64,000 bases of DNA from Alistipes sp. (GCA_017437045.1 JAFSBY010000026.1:52900-116899); one strand, 5' to 3'; counted from the first letter of the stretch, positions 46,595-56,890 are shown. Numbers and translations: made by a program. The notes: generated from the letters alone by a model not told the origin.

Positions 46595-49500
46595 TTATTT
46601 GGCATCAATGGTTGAAACGCGCAAGGTGATCTCTTCGAGTACATCAATCAACACACGTACGGTCTCCAGCGCGGTGAAGACGGTCACGTTGTTCTCGACG
46701 GCCGTGCGACGAATCTCGTAACCATCCAGACGCGTGTTGTGCTGGTTTACGTCGATCGTGTTGATCACGTAGCTCACATGACCCTGACGCAGGGCGTCGA
46801 TGATCTCCGACGATCCCTCCTGCAGCTTACGACGCGTGCGCGTACGTACGCCATGCTTACGCAGGTAGTCTGCCGTGCCCGCCGTAGCCTCAATATTGAA
46901 GCCCAGGTCGTAGAATCGCTGGATGAGCGGCAAGGCCAACGGTTTATCGGCATCGGCAATCGAGACGAGGATCGTGCCGTAGTTCGACACATTCATACCC
47001 GTAGCCTGCAGTGCCTTATAGAGGGCGCGCGTGAGTTTATCGTCGTAACCGATCGCCTCGCCGGTCGATTTCATCTCGGGCGAGAGGTAGCTGTCCATGC
47101 CACGGATCTTGGCAAACGAGAAGGCCGGAGCCTTCACATACCAACGCTTCTTCTCCTTACCATAGACCGACTCGATACCCTGCTCCTTGAGCGAGTGACC
47201 CAGGATCACCTGCGTAGCGATATGTGCCATCGGCACACCGGTCGATTTCGAGAGGAAGGGCACCGTACGCGACGAACGCGGGTTCACCTCGATGACATAG
47301 ACCTCACCCTTCTCATCGACAATGAACTGGATGTTGTACAGACCTACGATACCGATACGCAGACCCAGCTTCACCGTGTAGTCGATGATCTTATCGCGCA
47401 CGGCCTGCGATACGCTGAAGGTGGGATAGACGCTGATCGAGTCACCCGAGTGGATACCCGTACGCTCGATATGCTCCATGATACCGGGGATGAAGACATC
47501 CTGTCCGTCGCAGATGGCATCCACCTCCAACTCCTTACCCATAATATAGCGGTCTACCAAGACCGGCGAATCGACATTGACCTCCACGGCCGTTTGCAGG
47601 TAGTGGCGCAGACGCTCCTCATTCGAGACGATCTGCATGGCACGACCTCCCAGCACATAGCTCGGACGCACCAGCACCGGATAACCGATGCGGGCTGCAG
47701 CCTGCACACCGGCCTCGATATCGGTTACGGCCTCGGCCTCGGGCTGCGGAATACCCAGCTCCTCCATGATACGCTCGAAGCAACCACGGTCCTCGGCGTT
47801 GCGAATTGCCTCGCAGTCGGTACCGATAATGGGCACACCGAGTTGGGCCAGCGGCTCGGCTAAGTTGATGGCCGTCTGACCACCCAACGAAACGACAATA
47901 GCCTTGGGCTTCTCCAATTCGATGACATTCATCACATCCTCGACCGTCAGCGGCTCGAAGTAGAGTTTATCGCTGGTCGTATAGTCGGTCGAAACAGTCT
48001 CGGGGTTGTTGTTGATAATAATAGCCTCGTAGCCCGCCTCGCGGATCGACCAGATGGCATGCACGGTCGAATAGTCGAACTCGACACCCTGACCAATGCG
48101 GATCGGGCCCGAGCCGAGCACAACGATCTTCTCCTTATCGCTCACGATCGACTCATTTTCGGCTTCATAGGTCGAGTAGAAGTAGGGCACATAGGCCGAG
48201 AACTCGCCACCGCACGTATCAATCATCTTATAGACCGGGAAGAGGCCGTGCTCCTTGCGCAGATGGTACATCTCGTGCTCGCTCTTGCCCCACAGCTGGC
48301 CGATATACTTATCGCCAAAGCCCATACGCTTGGCCTCACGCAGCACCTCGATATCCCCGCAATGGTCACGCACCACCTGCTCGAACTCGACGATGTTCTT
48401 GAACTTCTCGAGGAAGAACATGTCGATCTTCGTATTGTTGTAGATCATCACCAGATCGACCCCGTTGCGGATCAGCTGGGCGATGGCATAGAGACGATCG
48501 TCCGTACCCTCCTTGATGTAGGCCAGCAGTTCGTCGTTCGACGAGCGGTCAAACTTCTTGTGGTAGATGTGGCATACACCCGTCTCGAGCGAACGCACCG
48601 CCTTCAGCAACGACTCCTCCATCGTGCGACCGATAGCCATCACCTCGCCCGTAGCCTTCATCTGCGTGCCGAGCTTATTCGAGGCATCGGAGAACTTATC
48701 GAAGGGGAAGCGGGCCACCTTCGTCACCACATAGTCGATCGTCGGCTCAAACGAGGCCGGCGTCGTAGCGATCCGAATCTCATCGAGCGTCAGACCCACG
48801 GCAATCTTGGCCGTCACGCGGGCAATCGGGAAGCCCGAGGCCTTCGAGGCCAGGGCCGACGAGCGCGACACGCGGGGGTTCACCTCGATCAGATAGTATT
48901 TGAACGAGAGGGGGTCGAGTGCAAACTGCACGTTGCAACCACCCTCGATCTTCAGCTCGCGGATGATCTTGAGGGCCGAATTGCGCAGCATCTGGAACTC
49001 ACGATTCGTGAGCGTCTGCGCCGGAGCAACCACCATCGAGTCGCCCGTATGGATACCCACCGGGTCGATATTCTCCATCGAGCAGATGGCAATGGCCGTA
49101 TCTTTGGCATCGCGCATCACCTCGAACTCGATCTCCTTATAGCCCTTGATGCTCTTCTCGATCAGTACCTGATGAACCGGCGAGAGGAACAAGGCGTTGC
49201 GCATCATCTCACGCAGTTCCTGCTCATTATCGACAAAGCCACCGCCCGTACCACCGAGCGTAAAGGCGGGACGCAACACCACCGGATAGCCGATCTTGGC
49301 GGCGATGGCAGCACCTTCGTCGATCGTCGTTGCCACCTCCGAAGGCAGCACCGGCTCACCCAACGACTCGCACAACTCCTTGAAGAGCTCGCGGTCCTCG
49401 GCACGCTCGATCGACGAGAAGCTCGTACCCAGAATCTCCACCTGGCACTCCTCCAAGATACCCTTCTTGGCCAACTGCACCGCCAGATTCAGACCCGTCT

Positions 49501-49777
49501 GACCACCCAGACCCGGCACAATCGCATCGGGACGCTCATAGCGGATGATCTTGGCTACATATTCGAGCGTCAGCGGCTCCATATAGACCTTATCGGCAAT
49601 GTTCGTATCGGTCATAATCGTGGCCGGGTTCGAGTTTACGAGGATCACCTCATAACCCTCCTCGCGCAGTGCCAAGCAGGCCTGTGTACCGGCATAGTCG
49701 AACTCGGCAGCCTGACCAATCACGATCGGACCCGAGCCGATGACCATCACTTTCTTGATATCTTCTCTTTTAGGCAT
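46595..49777 (-). CDS. carB: Carbamoyl phosphate synthetase large subunit
   Basis: 1060 residues. Two homologous ATP-grasp halves: the first starts [21 protein letters not shown] (residues 10-30) and makes carboxyphosphate and carbamate; the second starts [20 protein letters not shown] and phosphorylates carbamate. The C-terminal MGS-like allosteric domain follows ([13 protein letters not shown]). Both ATP sites look intact, so ammonia-dependent synthesis should be possible. Overlaps carA by 8 bp. Its CarA partner lacks a glutaminase triad. Confidence 0.98.
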   Translation of the reverse strand: MPKREDIKKVMVIGSGPIVIGQAAEFDYAGTQACLALREEGYEVILVNSNPATIMTDTNIADKVYMEPLTLEYVAKIIRYERPDAIVPGLGGQTGLNLAVQLAKKGILEECQVEILGTSFSSIERAEDRELFKELCESLGEPVLPSEVATTIDEGAAIAAKIGYPVVLRPAFTLGGTGGGFVDNEQELREMMRNALFLSPVHQVLIEKSIKGYKEIEFEVMRDAKDTAIAICSMENIDPVGIHTGDSMVVAPAQTLTNREFQMLRNSALKIIRELKIEGGCNVQFALDPLSFKYYLIEVNPRVSRSSALASKASGFPIARVTAKIAVGLTLDEIRIATTPASFEPTIDYVVTKVARFPFDKFSDASNKLGTQMKATGEVMAIGRTMEESLLKAVRSLETGVCHIYHKKFDRSSNDELLAYIKEGTDDRLYAIAQLIRNGVDLVMIYNNTKIDMFFLEKFKNIVEFEQVVRDHCGDIEVLREAKRMGFGDKYIGQLWGKSEHEMYHLRKEHGLFPVYKMIDTCGGEFSAYVPYFYSTYEAENESIVSDKEKIVVLGSGPIRIGQGVEFDYSTVHAIWSIREAGYEAIIINNNPETVSTDYTTSDKLYFEPLTVEDVMNVIELEKPKAIVVSLGGQTAINLAEPLAQLGVPIIGTDCEAIRNAEDRGCFERIMEELGIPQPEAEAVTDIEAGVQAAARIGYPVLVRPSYVLGGRAMQIVSNEERLRHYLQTAVEVNVDSPVLVDRYIMGKELEVDAICDGQDVFIPGIMEHIERTGIHSGDSISVYPTFSVSQAVRDKIIDYTVKLGLRIGIVGLYNIQFIVDEKGEVYVIEVNPRSSRTVPFLSKSTGVPMAHIATQVILGHSLKEQGIESVYGKEKKRWYVKAPAFSFAKIRGMDSYLSPEMKSTGEAIGYDDKLTRALYKALQATGMNVSNYGTILVSIADADKPLALPLIQRFYDLGFNIEATAGTADYLRKHGVRTRTRRKLQEGSSEIIDALRQGHVSYVINTIDVNQHNTRLDGYEIRRTAVENNVTVFTALETVRVLIDVLEEITLRVSTIDAK

Positions 49778-50849
49778 CTCTTCCCTCCTCCATTAAATTA
49801 ACAAACTTCTTGAACAAATCGTGGCACTCGCCCTCGGCAGCCGTCGGATCGAACTGCACGGCAAAGAGACGATCGATCTCGCACGCCAAGCCCTCGATCG
49901 TATTGTCGAGCAGGTTCGTGTGGGTCACCTTCAGCACACCCGTCGTCTCGGGAATCACCACCCAGCCGTGGTTCTGCACAGCCGTCTCGATCAGACCCGT
50001 CATATGGTTCTTCACCGGATGATTCGAGCCGCGATGGCCCACCTTGAGTTTCTCGACCTTCGCGCCATAGGCCAAAGCGATCAGCTGCAAGCCCATACCG
50101 ACACCGAAGATCGGCAGACGACCACGCAGCTTCTTAATCAGCTCGATCACCGAGGCAACATCGGTCGGATTACCCGGACCGTTCGAGATCACCACCCCAT
50201 CGGGATGGAAGGCCATCACCTCCTCGAGCGTAGCATTGTACGGAAGCACCGTCACATTACAATTCAGCGTATTGAGCTGGCGAATGACCGTATTGCGGAT
50301 ACCGCAGTCGATCGCCACCACGTCGTAGGTGTGGTTCGGCACACGGCGCATCCAGCGTTTCGCACAGCTGACACGCGCCACCGAATCGGTCGGCAGTTCA
50401 TAGGCCTTCAGTCGAGCCAACGCCTCCTCGGTCGGTGTGGCGGCATCGGTCAGGATCGCCTTCTGCGTCCCCTCGTCGCGGATGATGCGGGTCAAGGCGC
50501 GGGTATCAAGCCCCTCAATTGCCGGGATGTTGCACTCCTCGAGCACCTCGCTCAATGTTCGCGTATAGCGGAAATTGGAGGGCTGATCATTATATTCACG
50601 CACGATCATAGCTCCGATCGACGGGGTCTTCGTCTCATAATCCTCATCGGCCATACCGTAGTTACCGATCAACGGATAGGTCATCACAACCATCTGATCG
50701 GCATAGGCAGGATCGGACATAATCTCCTGATAGCCCACCACCGATGTATTGAAAACAATCTCGTGGATCACCTCCCGATCGGCTCCAAAGCCGTATCCGT
50801 AGAACTCACGGCCATTCTCCAAAACAAGTTTCTTCGTAAATGCTTTCAT
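49770..50849 (-). CDS. carA: Carbamoyl phosphate synthetase small subunit without a glutaminase triad
   Basis: 359 residues, full length, with the CarA-specific N-terminal domain ([32 protein letters not shown]) and a class I glutamine amidotransferase domain ([25 protein letters not shown]). The nucleophile loop, normally GICLGHQ, reads GVGMGLQ, so Cys becomes Gly251. The triad His and Glu, normally in QYHPEA, read QFDPTA, giving Asp334 and Thr336. All three changes are clear in the nucleotide sequence and the frame is open. Hydrolysis of glutamine should be impossible by this route. It may still hold CarB in shape, with free ammonia as the nitrogen source, as in animal CPS I. Translationally coupled to carB. 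Confidence 0.95.
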   Translation of the reverse strand: MKAFTKKLVLENGREFYGYGFGADREVIHEIVFNTSVVGYQEIMSDPAYADQMVVMTYPLIGNYGMADEDYETKTPSIGAMIVREYNDQPSNFRYTRTLSEVLEECNIPAIEGLDTRALTRIIRDEGTQKAILTDAATPTEEALARLKAYELPTDSVARVSCAKRWMRRVPNHTYDVVAIDCGIRNTVIRQLNTLNCNVTVLPYNATLEEVMAFHPDGVVISNGPGNPTDVASVIELIKKLRGRLPIFGVGMGLQLIALAYGAKVEKLKVGHRGSNHPVKNHMTGLIETAVQNHGWVVIPETTGVLKVTHTNLLDNTIEGLACEIDRLFAVQFDPTAAEGECHDLFKKFVNLMEEGRDA

Positions 50850-50873
50850 TGTATCTATTTGGTGTTCATTTAT

Positions 50874-52130
50874 TTACGCTTCATACACACACTTCCCGCC
50901 GACCACCGTCATCGCGGCACGACCCTTCACACGCCAACCGGCAAAGGGGGTTGCTCGACCCTTCGAGAGGAAGGTTTCGGGGTCAATCTCATACTCGGTC
51001 TCCAGATCCAGGACCGTAAAATCGGCCGGAGCACCCGTCTCGATCACACCGCCCAGACCAAACAGACGGCCGGGGTTGGTTGCCATCCGGTCAATCAACG
51101 TCTCGAGCGACAACAGTCCCTTCTCGACCAGGTGGGTATAGAGCACGCCAAAGGCACACTCCAGACCGACAATACCCATCGCACTACGCTCCAATCCGCG
51201 CCCCTTCTCCTCGGCCGAATGGGGGGCATGGTCGGTGGCGATCACCTCGATCGTGCCATCCTGCAAACCCGCCACGAGGGCATCCCGATCGGCAGCCGAA
51301 CGAATCGGCGGATTCATCTTCCAGCGGCCCTCCTCCTGCAGTTGCTCATCGCACAGCACCAGATAGTGCGGGCCCGTCTCACAACTTACGGGCAGCCCTT
51401 TGGCCTTGGCTGCACGTACCAGCTCGACACTCTCCTTCGTCGAGACATGGCAGACGTGGTATTGGCAGCCGGTCTGCTCGACCAGCTCAATATCGCGCTT
51501 CACCTGCGCCCATTCGCTCTCGCTACAAATACCGCGATGACCATGAGCTCGGCAGTAGGCTCCATCGTGGATATAACCGCCACGTAGCAGTTCATTGACC
51601 TCGCAATGGGCCACGATCGGTTTCCCGATCCGTACGGCCTCCTGCATAGCCCGCAGCATATCCTCATCGGCCTGCACACCGCGACCATCGTCCGAAAAAC
51701 CAACTACCGAGGGGGCCATAGCGGCCAAATCGGCCTGCTCGCCACCGCCCTGCTGTCCCTTTGTGATGCAGCCATAGGGCACGACCCGCACTACGGCATC
51801 GCGCTCGATGAGTGCCAACTGCTCGCCCAACGCAGCCAGGCTGTCGGGTGCCGGATTCAGGTTGGGCATCGAGCAGACGGTCGTATAGCCGCCTCGTGCC
51901 GCTGCCGCCGTACCCGTAGCGATGGTCTCCTTGTAGCCAAAGCCCGGCTCGCGCAGATGGACATGCACGTCAATCAAACCGGGCACCACCCTGCGCCCTT
52001 GCAGATCGACCACACGATCCCCCTCCGCGGGAGCGTCAGCCTCCACAAAGCGACCCTCATCAACCACCAAGCAACCCGGAGCAAAGCCTCCCTGGCGATA
52101 AATCAGCGCGTTTGTATAAAAAGTTTTCAT
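50874..52130 (-). CDS. pyrC: Dihydroorotase (class I)
   Basis: 418 residues from the ATG at 52130; a GTG five codons upstream is in frame but less likely. Amidohydrolase with a binuclear zinc centre: DVHVHLREPG (metal His pair), FSDDG bridging region, AHCE, YHVCHVST and ATDHAPHS. Closes carbamoyl-aspartate to dihydroorotate. The length and motif set fit the longer class I (PyrC/AllB-like) group. First structural gene of the UMP operon, behind an attenuator-like leader. Confidence 0.97.
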   Translation of the reverse strand: MKTFYTNALIYRQGGFAPGCLVVDEGRFVEADAPAEGDRVVDLQGRRVVPGLIDVHVHLREPGFGYKETIATGTAAAARGGYTTVCSMPNLNPAPDSLAALGEQLALIERDAVVRVVPYGCITKGQQGGGEQADLAAMAPSVVGFSDDGRGVQADEDMLRAMQEAVRIGKPIVAHCEVNELLRGGYIHDGAYCRAHGHRGICSESEWAQVKRDIELVEQTGCQYHVCHVSTKESVELVRAAKAKGLPVSCETGPHYLVLCDEQLQEEGRWKMNPPIRSAADRDALVAGLQDGTIEVIATDHAPHSAEEKGRGLERSAMGIVGLECAFGVLYTHLVEKGLLSLETLIDRMATNPGRLFGLGGVIETGAPADFTVLDLETEYEIDPETFLSKGRATPFAGWRVKGRAAMTVVGGKCVYEA

Positions 52131-52153
52131 CCTTTGCGGTCTCACTTTTAGAT

Positions 52154-52186
52154 AAAAAAACAGGGGTAACTGAAAACAGTTACCCC
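52154..52186 (-). terminator. Leader terminator before pyrC (attenuator)
   Basis: Minus strand: 10-bp perfect stem GGGGTAACTG/CAGTTACCCC (52177-52186 and 52163-52172), four-nt loop, then CTG-type spacer and seven T. It lies about 24 nt before the pyrC start and about 106 nt after the predicted transcription start. Confidence 0.9.
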
Positions 52187-52272
52187 AGCAAAGACAATAT
52201 CAACGCTGATTGAATCGGACAATACGCCTGTCGTTGCATCCGAGAGGGCGATATGGCTTGATTCTTCAGCAT
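52180..52272 (-). CDS. Putative pyr leader peptide
   Basis: 30-codon ORF (ATG at 52272) whose TAA stop (52180-52182) lies inside the first arm of the pyrC leader terminator. A second in-frame ATG could start a 19-residue form. A ribosome finishing this peptide would cover the terminator arm, the arrangement used by translated attenuators such as pyrBI of E. coli. No RBS is evident, as usual for Bacteroidetes. Function is inferred from position only; the ORF could be fortuitous. Confidence 0.5.
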   Translation of the reverse strand: MLKNQAISPSRMQRQAYCPIQSALILSLLG

Positions 52273-52298
52273 TATGTACGCTTGTTCGTTTATTGACG

Positions 52299-52330
52299 CA
52301 AAGGTAGTTGGTTTTCTCCCTCGTTCCAAA
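52299..52330 (-). promoter_or_regulatory. Promoter of the pyr operon
   Basis: Minus strand TTTG (52327-52330), 20-nt spacer, TACCTTTG (52299-52306). Predicted start near 52292. Between this promoter and the divergent one at 52466 (52331-52465) I see only AT-rich DNA. Confidence 0.85.
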
Positions 52331-52465
52331 TCTTTTTTCCAAAAAATTATCGAAAAAGAATCAACATTCTGCCCAAAATGAGCAAACAAATCCATTTCTC
52401 GCTACCAAATCGTCAGCCATCCCGATAAAGAGAAATTGCAATTTATCGAATTTCGATATATTTTT

Positions 52466-52496
52466 CTTGTTTTTCAAATATTATTGATTACCTTTG
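52466..52496 (+). promoter_or_regulatory. Promoter of the second outer-membrane receptor
   Basis: CTTG (52466-52469), 19-nt spacer, TACCTTTG (52489-52496). Leader of about 70 nt before the ATG at 52575. Confidence 0.7.
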
Positions 52497-52574
52497 CACC
52501 GGGGATGTTTCACTTCGGCACCAATCCGACAGCGGCACCCTTCATAACTCGTTTATAAACAATTCATTCGACGT

Positions 52575-55019
52575 ATGAAACAATTCGTCAGCACACTGCT
52601 TCTACTCCTGAGCCTCGCTGTTGCAGAGGCACAAACTCTCGTCCAAGGTCGCATCATAGACGCCCAATCCGAGCCTGTTGCCTATGCCACGGTAGCGATT
52701 TTGCGCGATGCCAAGCCCGTGACGGCCACCGCCTCAGATCTACAAGGAAACTTCAGCCTAACGATCAAAGCGGCGGGCGACTATACCCTTTCGGTCACCT
52801 CGGTGGGCTACAACAGCTACACCGCCCCTTTGCAAGCCAAAGGGCAACCGATCCAATTGGAGCCGATCACCCTCGCGGAGGGTGTTGAGGTCGATGCCGT
52901 GGTGCTCACCGTGCAGAAGCCGATCGTGACGGCCGATGCCGAGAAGCTCAACTACTCGGTTGAGGATGATCCCGAGGCGCAATCTTCGACCCTCGAGGAG
53001 ATCATCCGCAAGGTGCCGCAACTCTCGATTGATGCCGAGGGTAAGGTGCTGATGAATGGGCAAAGCGACTATAAAATATTGGTAAACGGCCACCCTTCGA
53101 ATGCCATTTCGCGCAACTTCTCGGAGGTGATCAAGTCGATGCCGGCCAACACGATCAAGCGCATCGAGGTGATCACCAACCCCTCGATGAAATACGATGC
53201 CGAGGGTACGGGCGGCGTACTGAACATCATCACCTCCAAGGCGCGTTTCGACGGATACAACGGCTCGATCAACAGCGGCTGGCAATTCAACGAATCGGGC
53301 TCGTGGATGACCGACAACTCGGCTACGTTGGCCATTCAGACCGGCAAACTGACCCTCTCGGGATCGTTCTATCAGTTCTTTGCCAATGGACTCGACCGCA
53401 CGTTAGGCGAGATGAATGCCCACACCGAGAATCGCACGCCCGAAGCCCCTTACCAAACGATGAACAGCCACGGCCGTTACGGCATGCGTGCCTCGTCGGT
53501 CTATGGCAACCTGCAAGCGAGCTACCAGATCGATACGATGAACCTGCTGACGGCCGAATTCTCCATTTACGACGGCTACAGCCTGACGCGCACCCGCTCC
53601 GAGGTCGAGCAGCTCGATGCTGCCGATGAGGCGCTGTTGCGTTACAATAATTTAGCCGAGAATCGCCCCGAATGGCGAGGCTACGACTTCGGGATGAGCT
53701 ACGAGCGTCGGCTGGGTAAGGAGGGCCACACGCTGACCCTCTCGGACAACGTCTCGATCATGCCCACGACCGGTTCGCCCACCTCGGAGCTGATCACCGA
53801 GCAGATCGGGACGGTCGGCTACCGCCAGCTTACGGGCGACACCCGCAGCAACCACCTCTCGAACACCTTCCAGGCCGATTACACCAACCCCATCTCGGGC
53901 AAACACACCATCGAGGCGGGTGTAAAGCACCTCTTCGACCAATCGGAGAACAGCTCCTTCAACCGCTACGACGACTACGAGCGCATGGGTGAGGCCGAAT
54001 TGCAGAAGCAGATTTTAGGTCTTTATGGCGGTTATGCCTACAATACGTTGGGCTTCTCGACCCGCGTCGGTGTACGCCTCGAGAGTGCCTGGTACACGCT
54101 CGAAGAGACCGAAGAGGGCCAACGCAACCGCTACACGAGCAACCTGACCAATGTGATCCCCTACGCCTCGGTGACCCTCATGCCTGCCATGGGGCAGATG
54201 TGGGCCCTCTCCTACACGCAGCGTCTGCGTCGTCCGGACGTAGAGGCCATGTCGCCCTACATCAAGGAGAGCACCACCCAGCGCACCTACGGAAATCCCG
54301 ATCTGGAGACCGGTGTCAGCCACTCGATCAACCTGCGCTACTCCTACATGACCAACAAATGGACCATTGCCTTAGGGCTGACGACCAACCTCTCGTCGAA
54401 CTTAGCCTCACAATATAGCTTCATCGACGACGAGGGATTCATCAACACGACCTACGAAAACCGCGGTCGCATGCAGTTTTACATGGGCGACGCAGCCCTC
54501 TCATGGCGTCCTTCGACCAAATTCAACCTCTCGGGAAGCCTGCGAGGCGGCTGGGGACGCTACCGACTGCCCGGCCAGGGAATCGAGGTCGAGGGATGGT
54601 GTTTCTCGCAGAGTTTCAACATGATGATCGGCCTGTGGAAAGGGGGTCGTCTGACCCTCTCGGAGTACTGCTCGAAACCCGAGCACTCGATGAATGCCTA
54701 TTGGGACGAGCCCTTCTGTTTCGTCTCGGCCCGCCTCGGACAAAAATTCTGCAAGGAGAAACTCGAACTCTCCGTCACGGCTCAAAACCCCTTTGGGCGG
54801 GAGATCGAGGTGACCCAGATCACCGATACGCCCAGCTATTTGCAGGCCAACACCTCGACGATGCGTGTCCGTTCGTTGCGTGTAGCCCTCTCGTGGCGAT
54901 TTGGCAAGCAGGGCATCGCCGTCAAGCGCGCCAACCGCAAGAGCGACACCCACACCGACCAGATGCAGACCGACAAAAGTGCATCGGCCAACACGGGTGT
55001 GATGGGCGGAATGCGGTAA
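52575..55019 (+). CDS. TonB-dependent receptor-like outer-membrane barrel protein
   Basis: 814 residues. Signal peptide of about 19 residues, an N-terminal carboxypeptidase-regulatory-like domain (about 22-105, VQGRIIDAQSEPVAYATVAI and GNFSLTI), a short plug (about 115-220, with TIKRIEVITNPSMKYDAEGTGG) and a large barrel of the OMP_b-brl_3 type. No SusD-like partner is present, so it is probably not a polysaccharide SusC pair. The C-terminal tail (KSDTHTDQMQTDKS) is polar and follows the last barrel strand, which is unusual. Substrate unknown. A metal transporter gene follows directly, so a metal or chelate is possible. Confidence 0.92.
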   Translation: MKQFVSTLLLLLSLAVAEAQTLVQGRIIDAQSEPVAYATVAILRDAKPVTATASDLQGNFSLTIKAAGDYTLSVTSVGYNSYTAPLQAKGQPIQLEPITLAEGVEVDAVVLTVQKPIVTADAEKLNYSVEDDPEAQSSTLEEIIRKVPQLSIDAEGKVLMNGQSDYKILVNGHPSNAISRNFSEVIKSMPANTIKRIEVITNPSMKYDAEGTGGVLNIITSKARFDGYNGSINSGWQFNESGSWMTDNSATLAIQTGKLTLSGSFYQFFANGLDRTLGEMNAHTENRTPEAPYQTMNSHGRYGMRASSVYGNLQASYQIDTMNLLTAEFSIYDGYSLTRTRSEVEQLDAADEALLRYNNLAENRPEWRGYDFGMSYERRLGKEGHTLTLSDNVSIMPTTGSPTSELITEQIGTVGYRQLTGDTRSNHLSNTFQADYTNPISGKHTIEAGVKHLFDQSENSSFNRYDDYERMGEAELQKQILGLYGGYAYNTLGFSTRVGVRLESAWYTLEETEEGQRNRYTSNLTNVIPYASVTLMPAMGQMWALSYTQRLRRPDVEAMSPYIKESTTQRTYGNPDLETGVSHSINLRYSYMTNKWTIALGLTTNLSSNLASQYSFIDDEGFINTTYENRGRMQFYMGDAALSWRPSTKFNLSGSLRGGWGRYRLPGQGIEVEGWCFSQSFNMMIGLWKGGRLTLSEYCSKPEHSMNAYWDEPFCFVSARLGQKFCKEKLELSVTAQNPFGREIEVTQITDTPSYLQANTSTMRVRSLRVALSWRFGKQGIAVKRANRKSDTHTDQMQTDKSASANTGVMGGMR

Positions 55020-55047
55020 AAACGGCACAAAATCGAAAACTTTGTAT

Positions 55048-55055
55048 TATCTTTG
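55048..55055 (+). promoter_or_regulatory. -7 element of the ZIP transporter gene
   Basis: TATCTTTG, 9 nt before the ATG at 55065, so the leader is extremely short. No good -33 element seen. Confidence 0.5.
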
Positions 55056-55064
55056 CGGTTGATT

Positions 55065-55871
55065 ATGTTCATGACCGAGAATCTATCCACCGCATTGCTG
55101 CTGACCCTCGGAGCCGGTTTGGCTACGGGTGTCGGGAGTGCCATTGCCTTTTTCACGCGCCACACGAACAAGAAGTTGCTCTCCTTTTCGCTGGGTCTGT
55201 CGGGCGGAGTGATGGTCTATGTCTCCTTCATGGAGCTGATGCCCCAAGCCGAGGAGGCACTCGCGAGTGCCCACGGCGAGCGGGGAGGTGCCGCCTGGGC
55301 CGTATTAGCCTTCTTTGTCGGCATGGCCATCATTGGTCTGATCGACAGGCTCGTCCCCGAGGTCGAGAACCCGCACGAGGCGCACACGGTCGAGGAGTTG
55401 CAACGACGCCCCAAAGAGCCGCGCCTAATGCGCATGGGGCTGATGGCTGCCTTGGCTATTGCCATCCACAACTTCCCCGAGGGCATTGCCACCTTCGCTT
55501 CGGCGATGGAGAGCCCGACGCTCGGTATCGCCATTGCGGCTGCCGTGGCGATCCACAACATCCCCGAGGGTATCGCCGTCTCGATCCCGATCTACTACGC
55601 TACCGGCAGTCGCCGCAAGGCCTTCCTTTGGTCGCTGCTTTCGGGCGTTGCCGAGCCGGCCGGAGCACTGCTGGCCTGGTTGCTGTTGGCACCGCTGATG
55701 ACCCCGACCCTGATGGGGGCTCTCTTGGCCGGCGTGGCCGGTATCATGGTCTTTATCTCGATGGACGAGTTGCTGCCTGCTGCCCGCGAATATGGCGAGG
55801 CACATACGGCTATCTACGGCATCGTGACCGGCATGGCGATCATGGCTACCAGCCTTTTATTATTGGCATAA
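55065..55871 (+). CDS. zupT: ZIP-family metal transporter (ZupT-like)
   Basis: 268 residues from the ATG at 55065 (55071 is also possible); eight membrane helices. Metal-binding motifs are two HN-x-PEG signatures, AIHNFPEGIATFAS and AIHNIPEGIAVSIP, in the middle helices, plus the cytoplasmic His-containing loop NPHEAHTVEEL. Imports zinc or other divalent metals across the inner membrane. Located between an outer-membrane receptor and a cation exchanger, 17 bp before the latter. Confidence 0.95.
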   Translation: MFMTENLSTALLLTLGAGLATGVGSAIAFFTRHTNKKLLSFSLGLSGGVMVYVSFMELMPQAEEALASAHGERGGAAWAVLAFFVGMAIIGLIDRLVPEVENPHEAHTVEELQRRPKEPRLMRMGLMAALAIAIHNFPEGIATFASAMESPTLGIAIAAAVAIHNIPEGIAVSIPIYYATGSRRKAFLWSLLSGVAEPAGALLAWLLLAPLMTPTLMGALLAGVAGIMVFISMDELLPAAREYGEAHTAIYGIVTGMAIMATSLLLLA

Positions 55872-55888
55872 CACAAACAACACAGATT

Positions 55889-56833
55889 ATGGATATACTA
55901 CTACTCATCGTTGGCCTTGCGCTCATCTTGGTCGGAGCCAACTACCTGACAGATGGCGCTTCGGCTCTCGCGCAACGCCTGCGCATGCCCGAATTTCTGA
56001 TTGGTCTGACGATCGTGGCCATCGGCACGTCGATGCCCGAAATGGTTGTGTCAGTGCTCTCATCCATCAACGAGCAATCCGAGATGGCCATCGGTAATGT
56101 AGTAGGATCGAATCTCTTCAACGGATTTGTCATCCTCGGTTTCTGTGCCGTCATACGACCGATTCTCTTTACCAAAAACAACGTCCGTTTCGATATTCCG
56201 TTCAGTGTTGCGGCCTCGTTGCTGCTCATTTTGCTCGCGCTCGATACCCTCGTAGGAACGGGTGCGACCGACTCGATCTCGCGCATCGACGGAGCAATCA
56301 TGCTCGCCCTCTACATCGCGCTGATGATCTACACGATCCGTACGGCAGAACGCCCCGAAAAAAGCGAAACAACCAAAAAACCGATGGCTGTGTGGCTCAT
56401 GGCCCTGATGATCATCGGGGGACTGTGCGGTCTGATCTTCGGAGGCGAGCTGTTTCTCGACAAGGCGACGGTGATTGCCCGCTCGATGGGTGTTCCCGAT
56501 TCGGTCATCGCCATCACACTCGTAGCCGGCGGCACGTCGCTGCCCGAATTGGCCTCGTCGGCCTTCTCGCTCATCAAGGGCAAAGCCGACATGGCGCTGG
56601 GTAATGTTATCGGCTCGAACATCTTCAACGTCTTGGGCATCTTGGGTGTCGCCTCGTTGATCAATCCGCTCACGATGGGCAACATCATCCCCTTCGATCT
56701 GTTGGTGGTACTTCTTTCGTCGGTATTGATTTTCCTCTCGGCCTTCACCTTCCGCCGTCATGCGCTCGATCGCACGGAAGGCATCCTCTTCTTGGCGCTC
56801 TACGCAGGATATATCTACCTGCTGATTCAATAA
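55889..56833 (+). CDS. Sodium/calcium exchanger family protein (YrbG-like)
   Basis: 314 residues, ten membrane helices in two inverted repeats. Both alpha repeats are clear: IGLTIVAIGTSMPEMVVS with GNVVGSNLFNGFVI, and IAITLVAGGTSLPELASS with GNVIGSNIFNVLGI. The paired Glu residues in PEM and PEL bind the cation. CaCA superfamily antiporter, probably calcium or another divalent ion against sodium or protons. The long open frame upstream of 55889 is a shadow of the preceding genes; the ATG at 55889 follows the ZIP stop by 17 bp. Confidence 0.94.
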   Translation: MDILLLIVGLALILVGANYLTDGASALAQRLRMPEFLIGLTIVAIGTSMPEMVVSVLSSINEQSEMAIGNVVGSNLFNGFVILGFCAVIRPILFTKNNVRFDIPFSVAASLLLILLALDTLVGTGATDSISRIDGAIMLALYIALMIYTIRTAERPEKSETTKKPMAVWLMALMIIGGLCGLIFGGELFLDKATVIARSMGVPDSVIAITLVAGGTSLPELASSAFSLIKGKADMALGNVIGSNIFNVLGILGVASLINPLTMGNIIPFDLLVVLLSSVLIFLSAFTFRRHALDRTEGILFLALYAGYIYLLIQ

Positions 56834-56850
56834 AAAAGATAGCACCCACA

Positions 56851-56889
56851 AAAAAAATCCCGACAGATGCACCATCTATCGGGATTTTT
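56851..56889 (+). terminator. Bidirectional-looking terminator after the exchanger
   Basis: Stem AAAAATCCCGA/TCGGGATTTTT with an inner AGATG/CATCT pairing, ending in six T. Confidence 0.92.
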
Positions 56890-56890
56890 T

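Noticed and set aside
48059-49801. 580-codon plus-strand frame over carB and carA, and similar long frames over purH, purL and araB
   Set aside because: Shadows caused by strong codon bias; the opposite strand encodes well-known enzymes throughout.
54503-55888. Extension of the exchanger frame upstream to 54503, suggesting a 776-residue fusion
   Set aside because: The upstream part is out-of-frame sequence of the receptor and ZIP genes; homology to CaCA proteins begins at the ATG at 55889.
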